Assembly (NCBI GenBank): GCA_030028905.1
Contig: JALDYZ010000014.1
Location: 1-64,000 of the forward strand
DNA: 64,000 nt
From: Ferirhizobium litorale
Lineage (GTDB): Bacteria; Pseudomonadota; Alphaproteobacteria; Rhizobiales; Rhizobiaceae
Direction: 5' to 3'
Both the position numbers and the translations under genes were made by a program. Position 1 is the first letter of the stretch. The number at the start of each line of letters is the position of its first letter. Under the pieces are notes generated by a model. The model had not been told where the DNA came from, did not search any database, and worked only from the letters and a program-made list of their open reading frames with translations. Below are positions 1 through 8,686 of the stretch, piece after piece.

Positions 1-255
1 AAACAAGTCAACAGCCAAAATTCAAAAAACTGCAATAATTCATAACACATTGATTTATATATATATAATAGCCGAGATGCGACATGCGCAAAAGACCTTG
101 TCCCTCCATGGTTGAAATACTCCCCGCCACAACGGATTTGGGGTTGTCCGAAGCCCACCAGATCATCGATTGGTCCTTTATTGGTTTTGTTTTTATCTAA
201 CATTTGGCCGTAAGCCGGGCGATGCCCAGTCCCCCGGCCTAGGATCAATCGAATG
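1..255. other. AT-rich intergenic stretch left of the EF-G-like gene
   Basis: The first 80 bases are strongly AT-rich, with a TATATATATAATA run near 56-69, unlike the GC-rich surroundings. They could hold a promoter for a gene off the left edge. No gene or RNA is recognisable. Confidence 0.4.
214..238 (-). terminator. possible weak hairpin terminator after the EF-G-like gene
   Basis: GCCGGG at 214-219 can pair with CCCGGC at 233-238. It lies about 20 bases past the stop codon of the minus-strand gene. There is no adjacent T-run, so the terminator call is tentative. Confidence 0.3.
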
Positions 256-2214
256 TCAGCCGGTCGCGCCCGAACCATGAGTGTTGATCACCGCATCGGC
301 TTCCTTGCCATAGAGTTCCTCGAAATGATCGAAGGTCCTGGAATAGTAACCGATGCCCTGGGTGGCAGAACGAAGGGAGCGCGCCAGGTCATCGAGCGCG
401 CTTCCAGGGATCAGCGCCCGGAAAATGTCCCAGCCTTTCGCCGACTCCTCGCGGTCAAACCCGAGAACCTGCCCCTTGAGCGAGGAGACGATCGGCACGA
501 GACCACCGGAATAGACGGACGGAATGTGGATCTCCACCCGGAAAATAGGCCGCATGAGCACCGCTGACGCCTGGGACAGCGCCTCGCGGACACCCATCCG
601 CGCCGCCGTTCGGAAGGCGTATTCCGAACTGTCGACTGCGTGAAACTGGCCGTCGTTGAGGACGACGCCGACGTCGATCACCGGAAAGCCGAACGGGCCC
701 TTTTCCATGGCCTCGCGGGCGCCGGCCTCCACGGCCGGAATGTAGTTCCTGGGGACTGCGCCCCCCTTGACGGTCTCGGCAAAAGAGAAGCCGTCCCCCC
801 GCGGGTTGGGATGGATGCTGAGCTTGACGTCGGCAAACTGCCCTGCTCCGCCGGTCTGCTTGCGATGGCGGTAATGTACGTTGGACGGTTTCGATGCGGT
901 CTCGCGGTAGACCGGGCTCGGTGGCTTGTCCGCCACGGTGACGTGGAACATGTCGGAAAGAGTCTTGCAGACCTCCCGCAGGTGCAGGGGTCCCTGGACG
1001 CAGACAAGTTGTGCCCCTGTCCCCTCTTCCTGCATAACCACGAGGCCGCGATCGGTTTCCGCAAGCCGGGCAAGCGTCCCGGAAAGCTTGGTCTCGTCGC
1101 GATCGCTTTCCGGGACGACGACGCGGATCATCATCGGCGTCGGCGGCTCCGTCCATGCGGGCGCCGGTGCGGCAGAATCCACGGTCAAAAGCGAAGGCAC
1201 GGAGAGATGATCCGACTTCACGGCAGCGAAGACATCGCCGGCGCCCACTGCATTTCCTGAAATCGTCTTGCCGTTGCCCGGCAACTGCACCGGCCCCAGG
1301 CTCGCGCTTCCGAGTGAGGCTCCCTGCTTGAGGCCGTCGGCAAGCGCGCGCAGCAGCACCACCTTTCCGACGTTCTGCCGATGGTAGCCGTGGAAGCACA
1401 CGGCAGCCAGTTTGTCTTCGCCAACCTCCCCCTGGTCCGCAAGCCGCTTCTTCAGGCTTGCGACGGGCGGTGCCTCGTGACGTAGCGCCTTCATGAGGCG
1501 CATGATGCCGTTGTTGTGGCTCGCCGATCCTACCAGCACGGGTATGATCTTGTTTTCCTTGAGTAGACGCGAGGAGATGGAGTAGATCGCGTCGCTCGCC
1601 GGCTCGCGGTCCTCGATCAGTTCCTCGAGCAACCAGTCATCGAATTCGGACAGGTGTTCGAGAAGTTCCGTGCGTGCCTCATGCTCGCGCTCCAGCACAC
1701 TTTCGGGGATTTCGATAAGTGCTGACGTCTGGCCCTCGCGATAGCGCCAGGCCCGTTCAGAGATGAGGTCGCAACTGCCCACGACCTCTTCGCCCTCGCG
1801 GATGGGCACCTGGCGAAGGACCAGCGGATGATTGGAGTAGTCCTGAAGGGCCGCAATCACGTCCCGAAGCCGTCCTCGCGGCTCGTCCATCCGGTTCACG
1901 AAGAGGATGCAGGGAGTTCCCGAGGCCTCGATCGCGCGCAGATAGGGCGCGGCGAGCACCGCCTCTTCGGGTGCGGGAGACACGCACAGGATGCAGGCGT
2001 CGCTCGCCAGCAGGGCGTCGTGAGCATAGGCCACGGATTCGTTGGCGCCGGGCGTATCCAGGGCGCACCAGGTCTCCTTGCCGAACTCGAATTCGACAAC
2101 GTTCAATGCATATGGAGAAACGGATTTGCGGGGCGCACCTTCAAGTGCGCCAAGCCTTTCCACGAGAGTTGACTTTCCTGTCTGCGAAGGTCCAAGTACC
2201 GCAAAGCAACGCAT
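256..2214 (-). CDS. EF-G-like translational GTPase with degenerate G motifs
   Basis: A 652-residue protein of the elongation factor G superfamily, shorter than canonical EF-G (about 700). A P-loop GPSQTGKST lies at residues 8-16, a G3-like DTPGAN at 53-58 and a G4-like NRMD at 107-110. The C-terminal half carries EF-G domains IV-V, including the YRET and GGAGQFADV segments. The switch I RG-IT motif is not visible. The catalytic His that follows DTPG in EF-G is replaced by Ala57. Such paralogues accompany a true EF-G in many alphaproteobacteria, and their role is unknown. I start at the ATG at 2214 because GGGGGGAGG lies just upstream. The upstream in-frame TTG at 2235 is less likely. It is not a TetM-type resistance protein by any motif I can see. 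Confidence 0.85.
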   Translation of the reverse strand: MRCFAVLGPSQTGKSTLVERLGALEGAPRKSVSPYALNVVEFEFGKETWCALDTPGANESVAYAHDALLASDACILCVSPAPEEAVLAAPYLRAIEASGTPCILFVNRMDEPRGRLRDVIAALQDYSNHPLVLRQVPIREGEEVVGSCDLISERAWRYREGQTSALIEIPESVLEREHEARTELLEHLSEFDDWLLEELIEDREPASDAIYSISSRLLKENKIIPVLVGSASHNNGIMRLMKALRHEAPPVASLKKRLADQGEVGEDKLAAVCFHGYHRQNVGKVVLLRALADGLKQGASLGSASLGPVQLPGNGKTISGNAVGAGDVFAAVKSDHLSVPSLLTVDSAAPAPAWTEPPTPMMIRVVVPESDRDETKLSGTLARLAETDRGLVVMQEEGTGAQLVCVQGPLHLREVCKTLSDMFHVTVADKPPSPVYRETASKPSNVHYRHRKQTGGAGQFADVKLSIHPNPRGDGFSFAETVKGGAVPRNYIPAVEAGAREAMEKGPFGFPVIDVGVVLNDGQFHAVDSSEYAFRTAARMGVREALSQASAVLMRPIFRVEIHIPSVYSGGLVPIVSSLKGQVLGFDREESAKGWDIFRALIPGSALDDLARSLRSATQGIGYYSRTFDHFEELYGKEADAVINTHGSGATG

Positions 2215-2522
2215 GGGCCATCCTCCCCCCTGCAACGATCACGATTTTCGACTTTTCATATCAAGGCAACCGATTGGATCCGAAAGTACAGTTCTGACAC
2301 AGGCATGTGCTCCTCGCTCCTCCCAATGCACACGGCCCGACGTGTTCCTTCCGTTCAGACTACAGGATGCCCCGAAGACAGGCAAAGCGCCAGATCGGAG
2401 ACGCATTTCTTCGATGCCGGCACCTCGACCGGGCGACGTCCACGTGTTTCGCGCGTTTCTAACAGCGGGTGTTTGCAGTATTCTTGGGAAGGCTGCCTCA
2501 ATTCATTTTAAAGGAGAAAGCA

Positions 2523-3182
2523 ATGCCTCTACGCATCAACGAAACCGCCCCTGACTTCACCGCCAGCACCACGCACGGCCCGATCAGTTTCCACGAATGG
2601 ATCGGCGACGGCTGGGCGGTGCTGTTCTCCCACCCGAAGAATTTTACGCCGGTATGCACGACCGAACTCGGCACGATGGCCGGCATGGAAGGCGAGTTCC
2701 GCAAGCGCGGCGTCAAGATCATTGGCATTTCAGTCGATCCGGTCGAGAGCCATGACAAGTGGAAGAGCGACATCAGGACCGCCACCGGATTCGACGTCGA
2801 ATACCCGCTGATCGGCGACCACGACCTGAAAGTCGCCAAGCTCTACGAGATGTTGCCGGCGACGGCAGGTGATTCCTCGGAAGGCCGCACGCCCGCCGAC
2901 AACGCCACCGTGCGTTCCGTCTACGTGATCGGTCCGGACAAGAAGGTCAAGCTGATCCTCACCTACCCGATGACCACGGGCCGCAACTTCGACGAGATCC
3001 TGCGCGCCATCGATTCGATCCAGTTGACCGCCAGGCATCAGGTGGCAACGCCTGCCAACTGGAAGCAGGGCGAGGATGTCATCATCACCGCGGCCGTATC
3101 CAATGACGATGCGATCCAGCGCTTCGGTTCGTTCGATACCGTCCTGCCCTATCTGCGCAAGACCAAGCAGCCGGCCGGCTGA
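2523..3182 (+). CDS. 1-Cys peroxiredoxin (Prx6-type AhpC/TSA family)
   Basis: A 219-residue thiol peroxidase that should reduce hydrogen peroxide and organic peroxides in the cytoplasm. The peroxidatic Cys45 sits in the motif TPVCTTE, after a FSHPKNFTP segment. No second cysteine occurs in the protein, so it belongs to the 1-Cys class and needs an external thiol for recycling. The long C-terminal dimerisation extension with KQGEDVII is typical of Prx6-like enzymes. The start at 2523 is fixed by AAAGGAGAAAGC immediately upstream; the open frame extends further 5' but has no better start. It is divergent from the EF-G-like gene and monocistronic. Confidence 0.93.
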   Translation: MPLRINETAPDFTASTTHGPISFHEWIGDGWAVLFSHPKNFTPVCTTELGTMAGMEGEFRKRGVKIIGISVDPVESHDKWKSDIRTATGFDVEYPLIGDHDLKVAKLYEMLPATAGDSSEGRTPADNATVRSVYVIGPDKKVKLILTYPMTTGRNFDEILRAIDSIQLTARHQVATPANWKQGEDVIITAAVSNDDAIQRFGSFDTVLPYLRKTKQPAG

Positions 3183-3523
3183 CAGGTCGAAGCCTCCGGC
3201 GGCGTCCGGAGCAAGGGAACAGGCAATACCCGCGCCCCCGCAGTGAGGGCGTGGGGCCGCAGCAGGCAGGCCCGTCTTGCCCTTCTGGACGTGACAACCC
3301 TTATGACCCCGAAAGGACTGCCGGCAAAACCCAGGCGAAAGAGCACTCGCTGCACCTCTCGCATCGTCTTCACTTAGCCCGAAAGAAATCCGGTGTTCAG
3401 CGTGGCCAGACAGCGCCAATATGGCCTAAAATGCACAACCCCGATTTTCTGCATTCACTAGAGTGAGACCGCGCCTTCAGTGTCGCTGCGGGCGCACAAG
3501 AATCAAAATCAGAGGGAACCAAC
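3183..3523. other. intergenic region upstream of the amine oxidase
   Basis: About 340 bases without a convincing gene. CTCCGG at 3194-3199 pairs with CCGGAG at 3206-3211 and may end peroxiredoxin transcription, but no T-run follows. The distal part must hold the tynA promoter. I recognise no consensus sigma-54 or operator sequence. AGAGGGA before the ATG at 3524 acts as ribosome-binding site. Confidence 0.4.
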
Positions 3524-5527
3524 ATGATATCGATATTGAAACCGAGTGCGCGCCGTCTGCTCGCGACCGGCGTCGTTGTTCTGGCCAGCGCGTTGCCTGC
3601 CATTTCTCATCCGCTCGACGGACTGTCGCCCACCGAGATCTCCGCGGTCGTCACCATCCTGAAGGATGACGGCAAGGTGGATGCCGACAGTCGTTATCCG
3701 CTGATCGAACTCAAGGAGCCGGAAAAGCTAAAAGTGCTGGCCTGGAAGGAAGGCGAGCCGGAAGATCGCCAGGCAGTCGTCAACGTCAAGACGAAGGAGG
3801 GAGTCTTCAAGGGGCTGGTCGATATCAGCAACAAGAAAGTGCTTTCCTGGGAGGCGGTGACCGGCCAGCCGATGCTGCTTCTGGAAGAATTCCTTGGTGC
3901 GATGAGCCTCGCCCTGGGGAACCCGGAATTTGTGGCCGGCCTTGAAAAGCGCGGGCTGAAGCCCGACCAGGTCTTCTGCCTGCCGCTCACTGCCGGGGCA
4001 TTCGGAACGCCTGACGAGGCTGGCAAACGCCTAATGAAGGTGCCGTGCTACGTCAATCCGACGCAGAGCAATTTCTACGCGAAGCCGATCGAGGGCCTGT
4101 TCGCCACAGTTGATCTCGCCGGCCAGAAGGTTGTCGAAGTGGTCGATACCGGCGTGGTGCCGGTGCCGGAAGACGGCTGGGGCTATGGTCAGGAAGAGAT
4201 AGGCCAACGAAAAGATATGGTGCTGGCGCCGGCCATGAAGGAGGCAAAGCTGTCGCAGCCGGGAGGTGCGAACGTCTCCATCGACGGCAGCCTGATCAAC
4301 TGGGACATGTGGAGCTTCCGCTGGCGCGTCGACAAGCGGCCGGGCGTCGTTCTCTCGGAAATCACCGCAAACGACGGCAAAGGGCCTCGTTCGGTTCTCT
4401 ATCAGGCGAACCTCTCGGAGGTATTCGTCCCTTACATGGATCCGACCGAAGGCTGGTACTGGCGCACCTACATGGACAGCGGGGAGTACGGCTTCGGCAT
4501 CTTCCTCAGCCCGTTGACTGCCGGTGTCGACTGCCCGGCCTATGCCAAGTTCCTGCCGGCGACCGTCCATGCCGACGACGGCTCGCCTGTCGAGATCCCT
4601 AACGCCATCTGCGTGTTCGAGCGCAATATCGGCGACCCTGCCTGGCGTCACTACGAGATTTTCGCCCAGACACCCGAAGCCCCGGTTCCCGCCGAAGGGC
4701 GCCCGGCGACCGAACTCGTCGTCCGTTCTGCCTCGGAAGTCGGCAACTACGACTACCTGCTCGACTATGTCTTCCAACAGAACGGCATGATCCGGGTGAT
4801 GATCGGCGCGACCGGCCTCGATGCCGTCAAGGGCGTTGCCTCCCAGTCGATGAAAGACCCGACGGCAGCCGAAGACACGAAATACGGCACGCTGATAGCG
4901 CCGAACCTCGTGGCGCCGAACCATGACCACTTTTTCAACTTCCGCTTCGATTTCGACATTGACGGGCAGAAGAACATGTTCGCCCGCACCGGTCTCGTGG
5001 CTGCCACGGCACCGGAAGGCACGCCGCGCCGCACCTTCTGGGAGACGAAGGACGAAATGCCGATGACCGAACTGCAGGGCCGCTACAAGGTGAACCCGGC
5101 GACGCCTGCCATGTACCATGTGATGAACATGGGCAAGGAAACCAAGCTCGGGCATCACCCCGGCTACATGATCCTGCCTGAAAACAGCGTCGCCTACTCG
5201 CCACTCGATGTCGTCAACGACCCGCCGGCCCGCCGCAACGCCTATATCGAGTACACCTTCTGGAACACGCCCTATGATCCCGAACAGCGCTACGCCGGCG
5301 GCGAATACGCCTTCCAGAGCGACGGCAAGGACAGCCTGCCCGAGTGGGTGAAGCAGGACCGAAACATCCACGATACCGACATCGTCACCTGGTACACGAT
5401 GGGCTTCCACCATGTGCCGCACATGGAGGACTGGCCGGTGATGTCGACGATGTGGAAGGGCATTACGCTGATGCCGTACAACTTCTTCGACCACAACCCG
5501 TCGATCACGATCCGCAATCCGTCGTGA
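3524..5527 (+). CDS. tynA: copper-containing primary-amine oxidase, periplasmic
   Basis: A 667-residue quinoprotein that oxidises primary amines such as tyramine or 2-phenylethylamine to aldehydes, releasing ammonia and hydrogen peroxide. An N-terminal signal segment (about residues 1-28) indicates export. The topaquinone precursor is Tyr409 in N-Y-D (408-410). The catalytic base is probably Asp318 in YMDSGEYG. Two copper-binding histidines are His467 and His469 in HDH, with a further candidate near the C-terminus (HHVPHMED). Length matches microbial family members without extra N-terminal domains. The convergent AraC-type gene is a plausible regulator. The aldehyde product, once oxidised to phenylacetate, would feed the paa genes that follow. 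No phenylacetaldehyde dehydrogenase is in this window. Confidence 0.95.
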   Translation: MISILKPSARRLLATGVVVLASALPAISHPLDGLSPTEISAVVTILKDDGKVDADSRYPLIELKEPEKLKVLAWKEGEPEDRQAVVNVKTKEGVFKGLVDISNKKVLSWEAVTGQPMLLLEEFLGAMSLALGNPEFVAGLEKRGLKPDQVFCLPLTAGAFGTPDEAGKRLMKVPCYVNPTQSNFYAKPIEGLFATVDLAGQKVVEVVDTGVVPVPEDGWGYGQEEIGQRKDMVLAPAMKEAKLSQPGGANVSIDGSLINWDMWSFRWRVDKRPGVVLSEITANDGKGPRSVLYQANLSEVFVPYMDPTEGWYWRTYMDSGEYGFGIFLSPLTAGVDCPAYAKFLPATVHADDGSPVEIPNAICVFERNIGDPAWRHYEIFAQTPEAPVPAEGRPATELVVRSASEVGNYDYLLDYVFQQNGMIRVMIGATGLDAVKGVASQSMKDPTAAEDTKYGTLIAPNLVAPNHDHFFNFRFDFDIDGQKNMFARTGLVAATAPEGTPRRTFWETKDEMPMTELQGRYKVNPATPAMYHVMNMGKETKLGHHPGYMILPENSVAYSPLDVVNDPPARRNAYIEYTFWNTPYDPEQRYAGGEYAFQSDGKDSLPEWVKQDRNIHDTDIVTWYTMGFHHVPHMEDWPVMSTMWKGITLMPYNFFDHNPSITIRNPS

Positions 5528-5536
5528 GTGTTGACT

Positions 5537-5564
5537 AGGGGGCGGCGCATGGCGCCAGCCCCCT
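5537..5564. terminator. bidirectional hairpin between tynA and the AraC-type gene
   Basis: A 12-bp GC-rich stem (arm AGGGGGC then GGCGC, one bulged A) with an ATG loop lies 10 bases after the tynA stop and 4 bases from the convergent regulator's stop. Its placement suits termination in both directions. There is no long T-run. Confidence 0.6.
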
Positions 5565-5567
5565 GGT

Positions 5568-6587
5568 CTATTCGTTTACGCCATTCGGCCTTGACCGCCG
5601 CAATTCACTTGGCGGCACGCCCTCGGCGCGTCGGAAGGCACGGGTGAAATCCGACTGCTGGCTGTAGCCGAGGCGCAATGCAAGTTCCATGACCGGAAGG
5701 TTCGTTCGAACGATCATCTCGCGCGCGTACTCCATCCGCGAACGCTCCATCTCCTCCCGAAAGCACAGCCCCTCCTGAAGCAGTCGACGGCGGAAGGTGC
5801 GTGGCGACAGCCCGAATGCTTCGGCGATGCGCTCCTGATTGATCTCGCCCTCGCCGATCTGCAGCAGGATCGCATCGCGCAATCTTGCCGCAAGCCCGGC
5901 GGACATCGGTGCATCGCAGCGACTGGTGCGACCTCCCACCTGCGCCGGCCAATCCCCCAGTATCGGCATTGACAACAGCGCTGCAGGGAAGCCGAGGATG
6001 TTGCGCGCATAGCCGTAGACACAGGAAAGGCCGAGCGAACCATCGAGCGATAGTCGCCGGCGATCCGGCTCATGTTCGAAGACGAGGCTATCCGGCGCGA
6101 AATCCGGACGGAAATAGCGCCTTATCAACCCGTCGAAGAACCCGAAGGTGAATTCGACATCAAAGGCCCGGGGCCAGATCGACGGATCGAGGATGCGATA
6201 CTCGACCAGTGCCAGTGAACCCCTGACCTGCAGACGAAAGAGACTCCCGGATTGCAGTTCGTTCATGGCGTCGATGACGCCTCGGAGTACGTCTCCCAGG
6301 CGCGCTCCGCCTCCGAAGCGGGGAAAGAGCTCGGGAAGGCCGGCGCCGACATAGGCACGCCCGCAACGCCATATTGCGGCGGGATCAGGGGCCGACCTGC
6401 CGGCAGTTTCCAGAAAACCGACGAATTCAGAGAGACTGATCGTCGGATCCCCGCCTGCACCCGCACCGTGATCGCCGTCGATCCGATCGCCAATTGCCAC
6501 CGGATCGATGCCATATGCTTTCAGTTCCAGGCCGAGCCCGACAAGAACCCGCCTGTCGATACGTCCTGCGCCTCTCGCATGCCCCAT
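5568..6587 (-). CDS. AraC family transcriptional regulator
   Basis: A 339-residue regulator. The N-terminal two thirds look like the AraC-type ligand-binding domain of the OruR/ArgR-like subfamily. The C-terminal 100 residues hold the two helix-turn-helix motifs: an Arg-rich first helix region at IAEAFGLSPRTFRRRL, and the conserved ALRLGYSQQSDFTRAFRRAEGVPPS segment. It is convergent with tynA, whose stop lies 40 bases away. That makes amine oxidase control a reasonable guess, as for E. coli FeaR, but the sequence does not prove it. It reads away from paaZ, so no operon with the paa genes is implied. Confidence 0.9.
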   Translation of the reverse strand: MGHARGAGRIDRRVLVGLGLELKAYGIDPVAIGDRIDGDHGAGAGGDPTISLSEFVGFLETAGRSAPDPAAIWRCGRAYVGAGLPELFPRFGGGARLGDVLRGVIDAMNELQSGSLFRLQVRGSLALVEYRILDPSIWPRAFDVEFTFGFFDGLIRRYFRPDFAPDSLVFEHEPDRRRLSLDGSLGLSCVYGYARNILGFPAALLSMPILGDWPAQVGGRTSRCDAPMSAGLAARLRDAILLQIGEGEINQERIAEAFGLSPRTFRRRLLQEGLCFREEMERSRMEYAREMIVRTNLPVMELALRLGYSQQSDFTRAFRRAEGVPPSELRRSRPNGVNE

Positions 6588-6639
6588 CGCCTTTCCTCCA
6601 CGACGACTACCACACTAGACGTCCGGTTGGCTGCGCGCG

Positions 6640-8661
6640 TCAACCGGGCCGGCGTGCGCTCATGGTCAGGAGGTCGTAGCGGGCGACCGTCTCGTCGCCC
6701 TGATTGAAGACCTCCACGTCCCAACGAACCTCGCCGTATTCCGGGCTGCGCGCCGCTTTCTTGTCCTTGACGGTCAGACGCACGCGGATCGTATCCCCCG
6801 GTGAGACCGGCTTCAGGAAGCGCAGATTGTCTAGCCCGTAGTTGGCGAGGAGCGGACCCGGTGCCGGATCGACGAACAGGCCGGCGGCGAAGGACAGGAT
6901 CAGATAGCCATGCGCCACCCGGCCTGGAAAGAACGGGTTGGCGGCGGCAGCCTCCTCGTCCATGTGGGCATAGAACTCGTCGCCGGTGAAATGGGCGAAG
7001 TGCTCAATGTCTTCGAGACTGATCGCCCGCGATGCGGTCTCCACCGTCTCGCCGACCTTGAGGGCCTCGAAGTTGCGTCGGAAGGGATGCTCGGGCGTGA
7101 CAGGTGCAGCGGCACCTTTCGTCCAGCGCCGGGTGATCGTGGCGATGCGCTCGGGCGAACCCTGCAGCGCGGTCCGCTGCATATAGTGGAACACGCCGCG
7201 CAGGCCGCCCAACTCCTCGCCGCCACCGGCCCGACCGGGGCCGCCGTGAACGAGGCCCGGAAGCGGCGAACCATGGCCGGTCGATTCCTTGGCGCAGTCT
7301 CGATCGATGACGAGCAGGCGACCGTGGTAGGGAGCAAGACCGAAGATGAGGTGGTCGGCCACGTCCGCATCATAGGTAAAGACGGAAGCAACTAGGCTGC
7401 CTTCGCCCTTGCGAACCAGCACGACGGCCTCGTCGAGGCTGTCATAGGGCATCAGCGTCGCAACCGGGCCGAAGGCCTCGACCGAGTGGACCTTGGCGGC
7501 TTCCAGTGGCTTGTCGCATCTCAGCAGCACCGGCGCGAAGTAGGCACCTTCGCCTTCCGGAATATCGACATGGCCAAACGCGATGTGGGCCTCGGCGCGC
7601 AGTTCCTCGATAGCCTCGACCACGGAAGCGCGCTGCGAGCGGGACGCGAGCGCGCCCATGCGAGTCTCGTCGACCCGTGGATCGCCGGGGGTGACCTTCG
7701 AAAGGGCGGCCTTCAATGCGTCGGATACTGCTGCCTCTTGGACGCGCGGCACGAAGACACGACGGATCGCCGTGCATTTTTGCCCGGCCTTGACCGTCAT
7801 CTCGCGCGCCACTTCCTTGATGAAAAGCTCGAACTCGGGCGTTCCCGGCACCGCATCGGGACCGAGAACGGCGGCATTCAGGGAATCGCGCTCGGCGATG
7901 AAGCGGACTGCGTTGCGGGAGATCACCGGATGGTTTCGCAGCTTCTCCGAGGTGTCGGCGGAACCGGTGAAGGAAACGACATCCTGGCCGGTCAGATGGT
8001 CGAGCAAGTCGCCGGTGGAGCCGGCCAGGAATTGCAGCGCGCCCTTGGGCAGAACCCCCGACTCGACGATCATCCGTACGCAGGCTTCCGCGACATAGGA
8101 AGTCGCCGTCGCCGGCTTGGTGATGACAGGCACGCCAGCAAGGATGGACGGTGCCAGCTTTTCCAGCATGCCCCAACAGGCAAAGTTGAAGGCATTGATG
8201 TGGACAGCCACGCCGGTCAAAGGCGTCAGGATGTGACGGCCGACGAAGGTACCATGTTTGGACAGCCCCTCCGTCTCGCCGTCGATGACGAAGCGCTCGC
8301 TTGGCAGTTCCTTCTTGCCGCGGGAAGCATAGGCGAACAGTGTGCCGATGCCGCCGTCGATATCGATCCAGTTGTCACGGCGCGTTGCTCCCGTGTCGAA
8401 GGAAAGTTCATAGAGTTCTTCCTTCCGTTCATTGAGATAGAGCGCGATCGCCTTCAACAGGTTGGCGCGGTCATGGAAGGTCATCGCCCTCAGTGCCGGA
8501 CCACCAACCTCTCGGGCGTGTCGGAGCGCGGCGGCAAAGTCGATCCCGCTGGTCGAGGCGCGGGCGACGACGTGGCCGTCGATGGCGCTCGGGATGTCGG
8601 CCAGGTTGTCCACGGGCGTGAACCAGCGGTCCTCGATGTAGCTTTTCAGGATGAGCGTCAT
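6640..8661 (-). CDS. paaZ: bifunctional oxepin-CoA hydrolase / 3-oxo-5,6-dehydrosuberyl-CoA semialdehyde dehydrogenase
   Basis: A 673-residue ring-opening enzyme of phenylacetate catabolism, close to E. coli PaaZ (681). Residues 1-520 form an aldehyde dehydrogenase with catalytic Cys296 in KAGQKCT and general base Glu257 in FIAERDS. A C-terminal MaoC-type hydratase domain (about 530-673) carries HFTGDEFYAH and GRVAHGYLI. It hydrolyses the oxepin ring and oxidises the aldehyde to 3-oxo-5,6-dehydrosuberyl-CoA with NADP. The start at 8661 is preceded by CAGGAG and begins MTLILKSY; the open frame runs upstream into the neighbour but without a site. It is the last gene of a four-gene minus-strand unit, 25 bases after the fused hydratase/dehydrogenase. 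Confidence 0.96.
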   Translation of the reverse strand: MTLILKSYIEDRWFTPVDNLADIPSAIDGHVVARASTSGIDFAAALRHAREVGGPALRAMTFHDRANLLKAIALYLNERKEELYELSFDTGATRRDNWIDIDGGIGTLFAYASRGKKELPSERFVIDGETEGLSKHGTFVGRHILTPLTGVAVHINAFNFACWGMLEKLAPSILAGVPVITKPATATSYVAEACVRMIVESGVLPKGALQFLAGSTGDLLDHLTGQDVVSFTGSADTSEKLRNHPVISRNAVRFIAERDSLNAAVLGPDAVPGTPEFELFIKEVAREMTVKAGQKCTAIRRVFVPRVQEAAVSDALKAALSKVTPGDPRVDETRMGALASRSQRASVVEAIEELRAEAHIAFGHVDIPEGEGAYFAPVLLRCDKPLEAAKVHSVEAFGPVATLMPYDSLDEAVVLVRKGEGSLVASVFTYDADVADHLIFGLAPYHGRLLVIDRDCAKESTGHGSPLPGLVHGGPGRAGGGEELGGLRGVFHYMQRTALQGSPERIATITRRWTKGAAAPVTPEHPFRRNFEALKVGETVETASRAISLEDIEHFAHFTGDEFYAHMDEEAAAANPFFPGRVAHGYLILSFAAGLFVDPAPGPLLANYGLDNLRFLKPVSPGDTIRVRLTVKDKKAARSPEYGEVRWDVEVFNQGDETVARYDLLTMSARRPG

Positions 8662-8686
8662 GTTCTTAGTCTCCTGCTTGCGGTCG

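Noticed and set aside
256-2214. Tetracycline ribosomal-protection (TetM-like) identity for the EF-G-like gene
   Set aside because: It lacks the switch motifs and overall match expected for resistance proteins and looks like the divergent rhizobial EF-G paralogue.
3251-3466. 71-codon open frame in the gap before tynA
   Set aside because: No ribosome-binding site or recognisable motif. Amino-acid use is random-looking.
4031-5494. Long open frame antisense to the amine oxidase
   Set aside because: Rich in His, Arg and Val from GC-biased third positions. No recognisable domain, while the plus strand encodes a complete enzyme.
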